Source of the DNA: Branchiostoma floridae
Taxonomy: Eukaryota; Chordata; Leptocardii; Amphioxiformes; Branchiostomatidae
Assembly: GCF_000003815.2 (NCBI RefSeq)
Contig: NC_049988.1
Coordinates: 5,954,189 to 6,018,188 of the forward strand
Length of the DNA: 64,000 nt
Direction of reading: 5' to 3'
The notes below the pieces were generated by a model. The model saw nothing but the letters and a program-made list of their open reading frames with translations, ran no database searches and had not been told where the DNA came from. The position numbers and the translations under genes were made by a program. Every line of letters begins with the position of its first letter. Positions within the stretch are counted from its first letter, which is position 1. Positions 29,640 to 41,416 of this stretch are shown in pieces.

Positions 29640-31770
29640 CAAACCAGCCAAAGACACACTTGAGAACTGCGCCTTTAAAGTGTATAGTAACTAACTGAGG
29701 TGTAAACTTACATACTAAAGAAGAAAACTTAAAAAGGAAGCCTTTTTCTAAAACAAAAGATTGTCAAGCCCCTGACTAACCTAAGAACTGCGTTCTGTAA
29801 GTGTATACTAACCGTGAGAGAACGACGAGAAATCTTTTAAGGAAATCTTTTTCTGAAAGATAAGTGCGTCATTCCCATGACACACCTACGAACTACACTC
29901 TCTATTTGTATATTAACAGAGTACGAAAAGAAATCTTTTAATGAAACCTTTTTCTAAAAGAAAAGTGCGTCATGCCCATGACACATTTAAGAATTGCGCT
30001 CTCGAAATGTATACTAACAGACTCGGAACGAAGAGAAATAGTTTAAGGAAATCCTTCTCTTTTATGAAAGAAAAGTGCGTCATGCCATGACACACGTAAG
30101 AATTGCGCTCTCTAAGCGATACTAACAGAGAACGAAGAGAAATGTTGGAAAGAAACTTTTTCCTTTTATCAAAGAAAAGTGCGTCATGCCATGACACACT
30201 TAAGAATTGCGCTATCTAAGTGTATACTAACAGAGAACGAAGAGAAATAATTGAAAGAAACTTTTCTTTTTTATCAAAGAAAAGTGCGTCATGCCATGAC
30301 ACACTTAAGAATTGTGCTCTCTAAGTCCATACTATCAGAGAACAAAGAGAAATATTTTAAGGAAACCTTTCTGAAAGAAAAGTGCGTCATGCCCATGACA
30401 CACTCAAGAATTGCGCTGTCATTTTGTATACTAACAGAGTACGAAGAGAAATATTTAAAGGAAACCTTTTTCTGAAAGAAAAGAAGGTCAAGCCCTTGAC
30501 ACACCTAACAACTCCGTTCTGTAAGTGTATACTAACATGAAACGAAATCTTTTAAGGAAACCTTCTTCTGAAAGAAAAGTCCGTCATACCCATGACACAC
30601 TTATGAATTGCGCTCTCTAAGTGTATACTATCAGAGAGCAAAGAGAAATGTTTTAAGAAAACCTTTCTCATTTTCTGAAAAAAAAAAGTGCGTCATACCC
30701 ATAACAGACTTAAGAATTGCACTCTCTATTTGTATATTACAGAGTACGAAAAAAAAACTTTTAAGGAAACCTTTTTCAAAAGAAAGGAAGGTCAAGCCCA
30801 TAACACACCAAAGGACTTCGTTCTGTAAGTGTATACTAACAGAAAAAGAAGAGAAATCTTTTAAGAAAACCTTTCTCATTGCGTCATGCCCATGACACAC
30901 TTAAGAATTGCGCTCTCTAAGTGTATACTAACAGAAAACGAAGAGAAATCTTTTAAGAAAACCTTTCTCATTGCGTCATACCATGACACACTTAAGAATT
31001 GCGCTCTCTAAGTGTATACTAACAGAGAACAAAGAGAAATCTTTTAAGGAAACTTTTTTTGGAAAGAAAAGTACGTCATGCCCATGATACACCTAAGAAT
31101 TGCGCTCTCTAAGTGTATACTTACAGAAAACGAAGAGAAATCTGTTAAAGAAACTTTTTTCTGAAAGAAAACTGCGTCATGCCCATGATACACCTAAGAA
31201 TTGCGCTCTCTAAGTGTATACTAACAGAAAGCGAAGAGAAATCTTTGAAGGAAACTTTTGTCTAAAAGAAAAGTGCGCCATACCCATGACACACTTACGA
31301 ATTGCGCTCTCTAAGTGTAGACTAACAGAGAACGAAGAGGAAATCTTTTAAGGAAACTTTTTTTGAAAGAAAATGCGTCATGCCCATGATACACCTAAGA
31401 ATTGCGCTCTCTAAGTGTATACTAACAGAAAACGAAGAGAAATCTGTTAAGGAAACTTTTTTTCTGAAATAAAAGTGCGTCGTGCCCATGATACACCTAA
31501 GAATTGCGCTCTTTTTGTATCAGAGTACGAAAAGAAATCTTTAAAGGAAACATTTTTCTGAAAGAAAAGTGCGTCATACACATGACACACTTACGAATTG
31601 CGCTCTCTTTTTGTATACTTACAGATTACGAAGGGAAATCTTTTAAGGAAACCTTTTTCTGAAAGAAAAGAAGGTCAAGCCCATAACACACCTAAGAATT
31701 GCGCTCTCTATTTGTATATTAAGAGAGTACAAAAAGAAATCTTTTAAGGAAACTTTTTTTCTAAAACTGG
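29640..31770 (+). repeat. ~101-bp tandem satellite, about 21 units
   Basis: Units of 100-103 bp contain AAAGTGCGTCATGCCCATGA, CACACTTAAGAATTGCGCTC, TCTAAGTGTATACTAACAGA, and GAACGAAGAGAAATCTTTTA, then AAGGAAACC and T-rich ends. Copies diverge by substitutions and small indels. ORFs on both strands are by-products of the repeat. It lies inside the 45-bp inverted repeat. Confidence 0.93.
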
Positions 31771-32739
31771 CAAAAACGTTATCAGGCTAGGGCAAAGTTG
31801 CTTGGTATGTCAGGTGCTGGCCGCAGACTCCCTTGAAATAAGCCTGTTTGTTTAACCGTCAGACAGCAGATTCTCAGTGTGGACCAAGTCCTTGGCCACA
31901 TCAAGTAAATAGTCCATTTCTGAACTCAGCTGAACCTCCTTGCTTCCAACGATACTGAGTCAGGACACGCGGGCTCCATGGCTACGCGTTCTGGTATGAC
32001 CTCTCTGTTGCAACCCGGAAGTATACTGGATATACTGGAAAGCGGTAGCCCAGAAACCCCCATGCAGTACGAAATCGTCGCCGAAATCAGGCATTTCACG
32101 GCAGTTTGAAGGCCAACTTTAGCTCTTGAAATCTCACCGTAACATAATATCTAAAAGTTCAAATGCACTGTATGTGATAGATCGACTTGTCAGGATCACG
32201 TAGATACCTTTTATAGCATCATCTGGCAAATATTATCTTTTCTATCGAGTTTTTCCGTGACGATGTCTTGTGCCTCTTTTCGGCGGTCAACACGACCGGC
32301 TCTGCCGCCATCTTGGATTTAATGCCGCTAATTTGAATATCAATTTTTGATCCAATCTACTGACGTCCTGGTAGGCAAAAATCGTCCATTACCCCGGATA
32401 GAAAGAACAACAGCGATCGCTCGTATTGCTTAGCGTCGCAGTCCTAAACATAAATACTGTCACAGATCAGTGCTTATCATGGCTGTCGGACCTACCTACA
32501 AGATTAGCTCCTATCACGGAAGTTGCCAGCGCGGCAGGGATCCAGCATGAGAACATCTTCATCATAGCGTCAGCCCACAACTCGCTCCGCAAGGTTCCCT
32601 CTGTCGGTGCCGGCGTTGTTATGGATATCGTGCTTAGCAAACGCTCAATGGTCTCCATGTCACCACGACTACACGGTATAGAATACGTCGTTTAGTGAGA
32701 GACGCTTTCTTTAATACTTCAGAATTTCAATTTGATTTT
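31771..32739. other. Stretch without a recognised gene; right arm of the inverted repeat
   Basis: Contains the right arm at 32249-32293, directly followed by GCCGCCATCTTGGATTT, a YY1-like core. A short open frame at 32426-32695 has no feature I recognise. No other signal is seen. Confidence 0.5.
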
Positions 32740-35310
32740 AATGATTAGTGGTGTGCCAGAGGGTTTCCTAATGCAAGTTGCCATCATCATAGTCCAAGTG
32801 TGCAAGTGAAAGAACCCAGCCTGGGCCCTCTGCTCGCGAACCAGTTTGTTTCAGACTATACGAAAGCCAACTACAAACAGACAACACTTTCATGGTCGTG
32901 CGACTGTTGTTGTCGACGACGTTGCCGGCGACGGTAATTTTAGGCTGTCTAAAGACGATCAAAATAGTCGTGCGAGGTTTTTCCTCGAATCAAGGGAGCC
33001 GTAGTGAAGCTGCTAACGAAAAAAAGCATGAAATTTCACTTAGGAGTTTTGCGGAACAGAGAGTACCCTCGGGAGCAAGACTTCTCCAGACGACCTTTGG
33101 TCCGCTGAGCAATTGCAAGCACTGTTATCTAAGCAACCGTGAGGTTGAACGTGAGTTTAACTCATGGTGGGGCAAACCGTACTCTGAAACGTATTTATAT
33201 TTATACATTTGGCCTGGAAAATATTGACACCTCAAATATATCTTCGCCAACATTGATAACAGTAATGTCACTTTACCTTATGTACTACACAGACAGTTGG
33301 CAGGACAGGTTATTTAGGTGGTTACGTGCGTGTGGCGTCACTGACTCCAAGGCAGTTATGGGAAGAAACTTCTTGTTGACACCTGGAAAGCAAGGAGGTT
33401 TTGATAAAAGCAATGCGGAAATAGCCAAAGGACTGTTGTAAATTACTGCTCGTCGTTGATATCGTCATAATGGTTTTGATTACCACTAGTTTATGTCCTA
33501 AAGAGGAGGCTAACTAATGATTGCCATACTAAGGAAATTATTCAACTATAGCTATGGACTATTTCTTAGAAGTACTGCAAATGCCTACGTGACACGTACG
33601 TTTACCAGAAGTGCACAGGCGGAAAGACAAATTTAGTTTTTGTACATTAGCCTTGAATATGTTGTCCAAAGTATAACTTTAGCAGCCGTATCAGAGAAAT
33701 GTCCTGTTGCTCAGCTGTGCCGCGCGACTAGTGTTTGTTTGGCTCAACTTATTTGCAAACGCTTTCATTTTTGGCATTTGGTCTACACCGAGACTTGAAG
33801 CCGGGCACAATGGTCTGATTTACACACGCATTTTGAGTCTATACTCCAAGTCGACTCACCCGGGAAATGAAAGTAACCTAAATTTCCTTTTTCACTCAAG
33901 TCAAAATGGGTACCTAACTTCACGTGGAAATGGTTTAAGGGGGAATTAACTGTAAAGCAAAGTATTCGTCAGACCGTTTACTTCAACATCTAGTCAAAAT
34001 TCCATTCACGTGACTAGCTATATAGTGAGCCTGGCGTTTTTTTTTATGCAAGTTGTCATTGTAATAGTTCAAATGTGAAAGTGAAAGCTTTGTACTCTAC
34101 TGGTCAAAGAACCCAGATAGTCGTGCGTCAATCCAGCACAGACCTAGTTATTGATCATCGAGCGCAAATCGGATGGCGAACGCCCGTCAGTCGGGCGTTG
34201 TTCGGGCGACGTTCGCCCGACTTCCATTTGTTTACAAATATTGAATTTATGAGAATGTGAGGGTAATTCTGACATTGTGGCCCCTGTGGCAGTATGCAGG
34301 CTGCCTTTGAGACACAATTTCTTTTCTTTCGTCATTTCTAGTATGTCCGCGCATTCCATTAATTGGTTACAAAACGATTACGACAACAAAAGAAACAACA
34401 TTTATTGATATCTTGCCTTTCTGTGAGGAACGTTTTGTGTTATCTTGTCCGCGTGCAAGAGGTCATGGGAGGTTCATTATCATAGATTTATTCAGATCTG
34501 ATCGCACGAGCCTCGCTTATATGTGACGGGGACAGTTTTTGGGCGAAAAATACACAAGACCATCTTAAGATCTTAAAATCAGCCGACCTTCGTGCGATCG
34601 CGAAGTACGTCCGAAGATCGTATATAATGTGAGGGGGGTATATACCGAGTATTAGGAGTAAAACTCCTCCCAACGACCTTCGGCCTGTACGCAAACAACG
34701 TTATTCGGGCAACGGTCAGGTTGAACGTAAAGCTAACTCATGGTGGGACAAGTCCCACTATGAAATGTTACGCACGAACACGGAAAATGGCTTGGAAAAT
34801 ATGCACACCTCTGTCTAATATTATCTTCGCCAACATTGAAAAAAGTAAGTAACATTTATACAAGTATTGTCACTTTACCTTGAAGCTTGTAGCTTTAATA
34901 CACGCTACGCATTAAGTTTTCGGGACAGGTGAGGTTGGTTCCGTGCGTCTGGCGTTACTGACTCCAAGGCAGTTATGGGCAGAAACTTCTTGCTAACACC
35001 TAAAAAGTAACAAAAACAATGCGCCAATAGCCAAGGAGCTATTATAGAATGCTGCTCATCGTTGATACCGTCATAATGGTTTTGATTACCACTAGTTCAT
35101 ATGCTCTAAAATTGAGGTTAACTAATGATTATCATGCTAAAGAAAAGTATCTATTTGTCTAATTAGCTATGGACTATTTCTTAGAAGTACTACAAATGCC
35201 TACGTGACGCGCATGTTTACCAGAAGTGCACAGGCGTAAGAACAAACCTGGCCTTCGTACATTGGCATTGAAAATGATGACCAAAGTATAAATTTAGCTG
35301 TCTTATCAGC
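32740..35310 (+). repeat. Diverged segmental duplication (~32740-33700 and ~34025-35310)
   Basis: Several blocks occur in the same order in both halves: ATGCAAGTTG.CAT, TTGAACGT...CTCATGGTGGG, TTATCTTCGCCAACATTGA, TGACTCCAAGGCAGTTATGG, AGCTATGGACTATTTCTTAG, and TTTACCAGAAGTGCACAGGC. The spacing between copies is about 1.6 kb. The second copy carries insertions. No conserved reading frame was found, so this may be an old non-coding element or a gene fragment. Confidence 0.75.
34166..34225. repeat. GC-rich foldback CGGGCG cluster
   Basis: GAACGCCCG, CGGGCGTTG and TCGGGCGACGTTCGCCCGA lie side by side; the last is a hairpin with 8-bp arms. The surroundings are AT-rich. Confidence 0.6.
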
Positions 35311-35389
35311 TGCGAAACGCAAACAAATTTTGTTCGGCGCACCTACTTATCAGCAAAGCTCAAACAAAACAGCGCAGTGCGCTACCCAC

Positions 35390-35610
35390 AGGTGGTATCT
35401 CACTGTACTTGGGGCACAGGTGTGGCAATACGGGGCTCGAAACTTACTCAACGAATTTCAGAGATAAAGAACGAATTTTCTTGCGTTTTTTTGTCTTCTA
35501 AGTTATACTTTTACATATTACGCAATATCTAAATTGTAAAAAAAAATCGGCGAAAATAACAAAACAGTGCCGCATTGAACGAACCCCGCAGAGACCGTAC
35601 GCAAACACGT
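35390..35610 (-). mobile_element. Degenerate copy of the MITE found at 46168-46415
   Basis: The blocks AATTTCAGAGATAAAGAACG, TTCTAAGTTATAC and AAAATAACAAAACAGTG...TGAACGAACCC are the reverse complement of the MITE at 46168-46415. The terminal inverted repeats are poorly preserved here. Confidence 0.6.
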
Positions 35611-36320
35611 TCGGGCAACGCGAATGACATTATGGATAAAATAAACTTTATCAAAGCAATACTAAAAATAAGCTGGTACTTACCCCAAATAGTATTGCCC
35701 AGAATAGAGACGGGGGGCGTCATAGGTTATCTGGCATTTACGACTCTCTGCTGCAGTCACGTGTCTCTGACGTCACGTCCGGAAGATACAGTAGAAAATT
35801 TGGGGTAAGTCCAAACTTATTTGATTTGTAGAGTTGGTTAGTTAAATTATAAAGTTTAGTTAATCCAAACAGACAAGAGCTACTGCCCAGCCGACGTTTA
35901 GCTGGATACTACTACCTCTCACTTCAGCTGGGTGTCGCTGCTGCAATGAGAATGATGCGGTTCCGAACGTCACTTACTTCCAAGGACCTTAGTAGTGGGC
36001 TAGCTATTATAGATGTAGCACCAGTGATCCAGTTCAGTGATGTATCAAACTGTTGTCGAAGTCTTGTAGAGGCCTTAAGCTATCAACAGTTCCGTTTATA
36101 ATAAGGTCCATTTTCGAAACACGGCCTGACCGGGATGTTTGCGGAAACAAAAATTAAGTGCTTACCAAGAAATTTAAACAAAGTATGCTCCTGGCTATTT
36201 TCTTAACGTTCTGTATGTTTTGTTGCCTTTCTTATCGTTTCCGAAAGCAAACCGGCCAGGCCCCGGGTTGCAAATTGAGACCTAGGCCTACGCTAAACTA
36301 TCTCGGGTTAACCATCGGAC

Positions 36321-36426
36321 TAGCCTGACTAAAATCGCGCCCCTAGCGGCCGGCCCTACGATTGCCGCCACTCGGGGGAGGGGGTCATTAAGCCCAGCCG
36401 GCGAGAGCTTGTGTAAACACAGGCTA
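36321..36426. mobile_element. 106-bp MITE with TAGCCTG...CAGGCTA ends
   Basis: Short inverted ends enclose a GC-rich core (CGGCCGGCCC, CTCGGGGGAGGGGG) and a GAGAGCTTGTGTAAACACAGG block. A second copy with the same order of blocks is at 47454-47545. Confidence 0.65.
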
Positions 36427-36786
36427 GCCATCAGACTTAATATCAAAAATCAGAATCAGCATCCATCATTAAACTTCAATACACGAGTGTTCTGACCGCA
36501 AGGCAGTCCTAAAATGTATAACGTTACTTTGTTAGTAGTGATGAATATTGTTTTAAACTAGAAATACACTACCAAAAATGATTTTTTTCTTACTTTGCTT
36601 ACCCCATGGACAATTCTTATATGAACAAAAATATTCTTACAGGAAGAAAATGTAGAATAAAATTCAAGCAAAGCGAGAAACTCTAAAAATTTTTTTTGAC
36701 ATTTAAGGAAAATCGTCTTCAAGAAAAAAATTATAGAAATTCTTGTTTTTTCTAACATTAATCAGATTCAACTCTTAAGAAATAGA

Positions 36787-37028
36787 TTTTTTTTTCCTGG
36801 AAGATAACTTTTCTGTGAGGAAGCAAAACAAGATGAACAAGAAAAGGCATTTTTGGAAAGACAAGAAAACAAATCTCAAATTTTCTCAAAAACTTAACAA
36901 GCAAAAATTTGCTTGTCCCATGGACAAGCACATTTTTCTAAGATTTCTTGGGGACAGAATAATTTTCTTCTTGGAAGAAATGTTTTCTGTGAGGAAGCAA
37001 AACAAGATAAACAAGAAAAAGCATTTTT
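36787..37028 (+). repeat. ~170-bp direct repeat, purine-rich
   Basis: TTCTGTGAGGAAGCAAAACA followed by AGATAAACAAGAAAA.GCATT occurs twice, near 36811 and 36987. A GCTTGTCCCATGGACAAGC palindrome lies between them. No gene is seen. Confidence 0.6.
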
Positions 37029-38419
37029 AAGTGTAAACGTTCTTAGATAACGACTAAGATAATGTCAATTCACATGGCAGGGTATGAGATACACTAGGTC
37101 TACAAGGCTAACAGTACATCCTCAGATTGAGACAACAATTTGATAATAACTAAGAAAACACAAAATGTACAGGACAAGAACTGATCTTTATTCAAGCATT
37201 AAAAACATAGCAACAGTTCAAGTTTGCTTCTTCCTGAGTTGTTAGAACTACATTTATGTGGTTGATAGTCTTGTTGGTTCCACAGTTAATTCAAATAATA
37301 CAAGTCATGTAAGTCACAAAGTTAACATAATGTACATTTCATATTCAAACACAATCACAAGGGAAGGCACTAGAGTTTTCCACTAATGTGTTATTCTTTA
37401 TCATCTTTTAAAATCATTGTCAAGTTTCTGTAACATTGTAGAATATTAGGTAGTTTTAAGTACATCAATGAATACTAGAGGTGTGGTGTTTTAAATCGTA
37501 ATTTTAATTGAAATATAAAGTCTATCTTTCATTTTGCAATTTCTCATAGACATGTCTTGGTCCTACATCTATATCCGTGAGGTAACCCATCATCAGTGCT
37601 ATTTGGGATATCATTTAGTTCACAGAGGGTAGTTTCAAATTGCCACATTTTGAAAAACTACCTGATGATGATCTATTGACAAGACTTCCCCCAAATTCCA
37701 TAGGTTACCCTGCAGATAAAGGTGAACAAGTGTTAAGCAAAATTAAAAATGCAATTATCACAAAGCCATTGAAAAAATACAAAGAATAACATGCAGTCTA
37801 ATCACAAAATACAATAATTTCACCAACTTTATCCCAAAATATAACCTTTTTACAAACATATTCACATCTGAACTGACATAAAATGGCACATATTAATTAT
37901 ACATCAGTTCTTGCTGTATTGAAGTGTGGAAATATATGTCTTAAGGGGGTATCTCAGTGGACTGAGGAACATCAGTGGTGTGCGCTGAGTTCTGAATTGA
38001 ATTTGTGTTACCCTTGACTTCATAATCATTATGGGAAAGTACAAGTATAAAATAAAAAAATTAATAAAAAGACAACAAAACACAAAAAGTGTAAAAAGAT
38101 TTGTTTTTCATCGATGAAATTGGTTGAGTTCTAGACTGTCAAATTGCGGGGCCACAGCAACACCACTAGTAATGTACAGTATTTTTGGTGAGATTCCCGC
38201 CTTAGAAAAAGACCACCATGAAATATTTACAACTTTCGATAAATGCCTCCTCAAAGGTTGTGCGACACGGAGTGCAATAAGTAAAACAACCCTGTTATAT
38301 CCAAGATGCATTCGGCCATGTTGACATTATATTGGTGACATCCTCTGGGAACTCCAAAACTGATGTCAGCATGCGATGTGGTCAGGAAAGTTGAATAAAT
38401 GACTGAATAGATGTAACAT
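37029..38419. other. AT-rich stretch without a gene
   Basis: No convincing exon. Near 37700 a single copy of the MITE end ATAGGTTACCCTGCAGATAA is present, related to the element at 38420. Confidence 0.5.
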
Positions 38420-38583
38420 TAGTTCACCTTTATTTGCGGGGTGACCTATATGAAGTCGACAGACCGTGATTTGAAATTGTGTCATTTTCAATCAATGCAC
38501 TTTGAAAGCGTCGACTTGATATCCCTAAAACCCCATCTTTAAAAACAACGGATATAGGTTATCCCGCGCATAAAGGTGAACTA
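38420..38583. mobile_element. 164-bp MITE with ~32-bp terminal inverted repeats
   Basis: TAGTTCACCTTTATTTGCGG plus GGTGACCTATAT at the left is inverted at the right as ATATAGGTTATCCC and GCGCATAAAGGTGAACTA. No coding capacity. Confidence 0.8.
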
Positions 38584-39162
38584 GCGATCATACACAATCT
38601 GTAGGGTATATAGAACAGTAGATTCTTCATTATGTTCTCGAACACATCTACATCTTTGACTTTGGATGACTTTGCCATTCTATGACATTAGTAATGCCCA
38701 CATATTTGCTTGTTTTGCAGCTGCTTTGTACAATTTACAGTAGAGTTGAAAACCGGACGAAAATTGATGCCTTTGCAGATGCAAGTAATATACATGTAAC
38801 ATGGCCTTTGATAGTGAGGTGAGTATGTCAGGGTGTTTCTCCCAGGTACGCTGTCTTAGCCGGCGCCTTCACACCTGCGTACACAGGGTTCTTGGAGGAA
38901 CCTAGAAGAAAACGTACAGGAAAATCAGTGTCTAGAAAATTGCCACGTAGAATAACTTTATTACACAATAATAGTACAAGGTACAATGTGTGGCATCTAC
39001 TGGTTCATACATTTTGTAACTACAGTTCCATAACTTAACTAATACAGGAGTGTGTAGTATGGAGTAAGGTTTTTTTACAATCATTGGAGGAATTTCTAAT
39101 GTCTAAGCATTCTGTAATATATTTTCCTATGTAACCATGCAGGGTCACATTTTATTATGTAC

Positions 39163-40143
39163 TTAACCCTCAAACACCCGAGTGGGGTCCGTTTGGACCC
39201 CAGGCGTACATTTTGCAGTGCCATTTGAACATTTTTAATCTGAAAAAAAATTCCTTCCGTGACTTTGTCAGCCAACATCTTCTATACCTTTTCCTAAGTT
39301 TTTATGAAGATTGGTACAATACTGTGGAAGCTATAGAGAAAGTCCGTGATCAGTCCGTCTGGGGTCCAAACGGACCCCAGCAAAAAAGTGTAGCTTTTGA
39401 AACAAACTTTTGAGACTAACTCCCTAACTATTTATCGTATCACCACCAAACTTTCAGAGCATAATAAACATGTTAAACTAAATCCTCATAAAAACTTATG
39501 TGTCATCACCATATAATATGACGACATTATGACGTCATTAAGCTAATAAGGGCGGCCATCTTGGATTTTGACTAATGACGTCATGAAATTAGCATAAATT
39601 ATTAATTTTGAATCATGAAAATAGCATTGAATTTCATAGAATTTTATTGTTGTAAGAAAACAAGCATTGTTTACCAAAAAAAACCTTGTTTAAATTGACA
39701 TTTGAAAATTTTGGCAAAAATATGCCTGTCATAATTCCGTTGCCATGGCAACCCCAAATAATGAAAAATTTACTTTATTGACAAAAATATTTTGCTAACA
39801 ATATTTTGTGATATATAACCAAGTTTCGTAGCTTTAGCACTAACCGTCCATGAGTTATGCGACATAAAGGTTGCTGAGGGCCTCAAAATTCCCCTCTCTG
39901 GTCAGAATAGGTTTAGTGCAAAAGATGGTCCTTCTGATCTTTTGCATAAATTATGATAATGAGGTGGAATTAGCAACACCTTAACATGTCAAAATATTCC
40001 TCTTGCATTGACGAAGCAATGTATGCACAATGATCACCAATAGGAATTGGAACCGAGATGTTATGGACAAAACATTTTGGGGTCCGTTTGGACCCCACTC
40101 GGTCATTTTAGTCGCAAAAAAAGGTCGGGTGCTTGAGGGTTAA
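39163..40143. mobile_element. Non-autonomous piggyBac-like element with TTAA duplications
   Basis: TTAA at 39163-39166 and at 40140-40143 flank a 973-bp element that starts CCCTCAAACACCCGAGTGGG and ends GGTCGGGTGCTTGAGGG. Sub-terminal palindromes GGGGTCCGTTTGGACCCC occur at both ends and once inside (near 39361-39378). TTAA target sites and CCC..GGG tips are hallmarks of the piggyBac superfamily. No transposase frame is present. Confidence 0.85.
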
Positions 40144-40250
40144 TATACAATATATGGCAAAAATATAATATATTGCCAAAAATTGCTTCTAACCACACCC
40201 ACAAGTACATATCATAAACAATACCTTGAGAACAATGGAAAAATAGGAAG

Positions 40251-40312
40251 ATGTGGCTAGCGGAGTGGACACAGGATGAAGTAGTCACAGGTTCGATTCC
40301 CGGTGGTCGGCC
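40251..40312 (+). mobile_element. tRNA-derived SINE head (fragment)
   Basis: TGGCTAGCGGAGTGG resembles an A box and GGTTCGATTCC is a perfect B box. Their spacing is shorter than in a tRNA gene and no cloverleaf is evident, so a SINE fragment is likelier than a tRNA. Confidence 0.55.
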
Positions 40313-40328
40313 AGACCTTGTGTCCTTA

Positions 40329-40510
40329 TACCCTCCTCACATTAGGCGCGATTNNNNNNNNNNNNNNNNNNNNNNNNNNNNNNNNNNNNNNNNNNNNNNN
40401 NNNNNNNNNNNNNNNNNNNNNNNNNNNNNNNNNNNNNNNNNNNNNNNNNNNNNTAATTAGAGCTCGCAGACTCGTCGTCCGATCGAATCGCGCCTAATGT
40501 GAGGGGGGTA
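40329..40510. mobile_element. MITE with 24-bp terminal inverted repeats, gap inside
   Basis: TACCCTCCTCACATTAGGCG plus CGATT at the left is mirrored at the right by AATCGCGCCTAATGTGAGGG plus GGGTA. The interior is mostly a run of Ns (40354-40453). A lone related end, AATGTGAGGGGGGTATA, is near 34629. Confidence 0.75.
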
Positions 40511-40584
40511 TTAGGAAAATGGGTACCTGACTTCGGTTGTGGGTGTAAAAGGTGGTGGAAGAGTAGGGAGGAGTTTAGGGACTC

Positions 40585-40885
40585 ACTGGACACTGAACAG
40601 AACTAATTTGTTCGAGGTATAAAGGAGGCCATATACATCAGGGCACTCCAGCCATCACTGAACTGAGAGGGTGCGCGTTATAAACTTCCTGGTATGTTTT
40701 ATCAATTGCTGACGACACGAATTCACAACATCCCATGTTAATAAGATCAATTGTCTGTAACTCTCGCGAGTTTGCGTCCTGAAGTGATTGGTCATCAGTA
40801 TTGATCCTGTAGATGGTGACAGTGGTCATTGAAAATTTGATCCGTGTGTACTTCTGTGTTGGAAGAAAGTTTAGCAATTTTTACT
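40585..40885 (+). mobile_element. Decayed Penelope-like 3' end
   Basis: In a frame with stops the sequence reads GIKEAIYIRALQPSLN, then ARYKLPGM, matching the C-terminus of the Penelope-like GIY-YIG protein at 18350-18799. A tail with GAAAATTTGA...TTCTGTGTTGGAAGAAAGTTT resembles the tails of the other two copies in the window. Confidence 0.75.
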
Positions 40886-40904
40886 ATGGGACCAATGGTT
40901 GTAA

Positions 40905-41290
40905 AGTTTGCATACTTACTGATAGCCCGTACACCCATGTAAGCCAGGAAACCCTCGGTAGTGAGGTCCTGATAGTAAAGTAGGGTTAGGGTTGGGGTTT
41001 AGGGACAGATGTCTACTACAGTTGGTAAAGTTTGTAGACTTACTGATAGCCCGTACACCCATGTACGCCAGGAAACCCTCTGTGGTGAGACCCTGATAGT
41101 AGAGTGGGGTTAGGGTTGGGGGTTAGGGATGGATGTCTACTACAGTTGGCAAAGTTTGCATACTTACTGATAGCTCGTACACCCATGTAAGCCAGGAAAC
41201 CCTCTGTAGTGAGGTCCTGATAGTAGAGTAGGGTTAGGGTTGTTTAGGGATGTATGCCTACTACAGTTGGTAAAGTTTGTATACTTACTG
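40905..41290 (-). repeat. Exon-7 edge minisatellite of the SPFH gene, with telomere-like spacer
   Basis: Three extra copies (unit ~121-125 bp) follow exon 7 on the minus strand. Each has a pyrimidine tract, acceptor-like TACTATCAG|, 49 bp of the exon 7 end (GG..CTCAC....GAGGGTTTCCTG to GGGCTATCA) and the donor GTAAGTAT. The pyrimidine tract is CCAACCCTAACCC, i.e. the plus strand carries GGGTTAGGGTTGGGG, close to the telomere repeat. Each unit could be read as a 49-nt exon; including one would shift the frame. Confidence 0.85.
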
Positions 41291-41416
41291 ATAGCCCGTA
41301 CACCCATGTACGCCAGGAAACCCTCTGTGGTGAGACCCTGGCGCTGGATGATGGTAGCGTAGGTGTCAGCCTCAGTCTGGTACTCATTTAGAATGGCCTC
41401 TGCCTCTGCCTCCGCT
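41289..41416 (-). CDS. SPFH/band-7 protein exon 7 (coiled-coil tail)
   Basis: A 128-bp exon (phase 2 in, phase 1 out), acceptor TTACCTCAG| and donor GCTATCA|GTAAGT. It encodes RAEAEAEAILNEYQTEADT, then YATIIQRQGLTTEGFLAYMG and VRAI. The alanine/glutamate-rich start continues the helical coiled coil typical of SPFH protein C-termini. The next exon could not be found, so the C-terminus is missing, perhaps beyond the repeats or the gap at 40354. Confidence 0.8.

Noticed and set aside
29970-30900. Short ORFs in the 101-bp satellite
   Set aside because: They follow the repeat period on both strands and have no domain.
32426-32695. 89-codon ORF on the plus strand
   Set aside because: No recognisable domain, splice context or conservation signal in the window; its length is compatible with chance.
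40251-40312. tRNA gene
   Set aside because: The A-B spacing is too short and no cloverleaf is evident; a SINE head is likelier.
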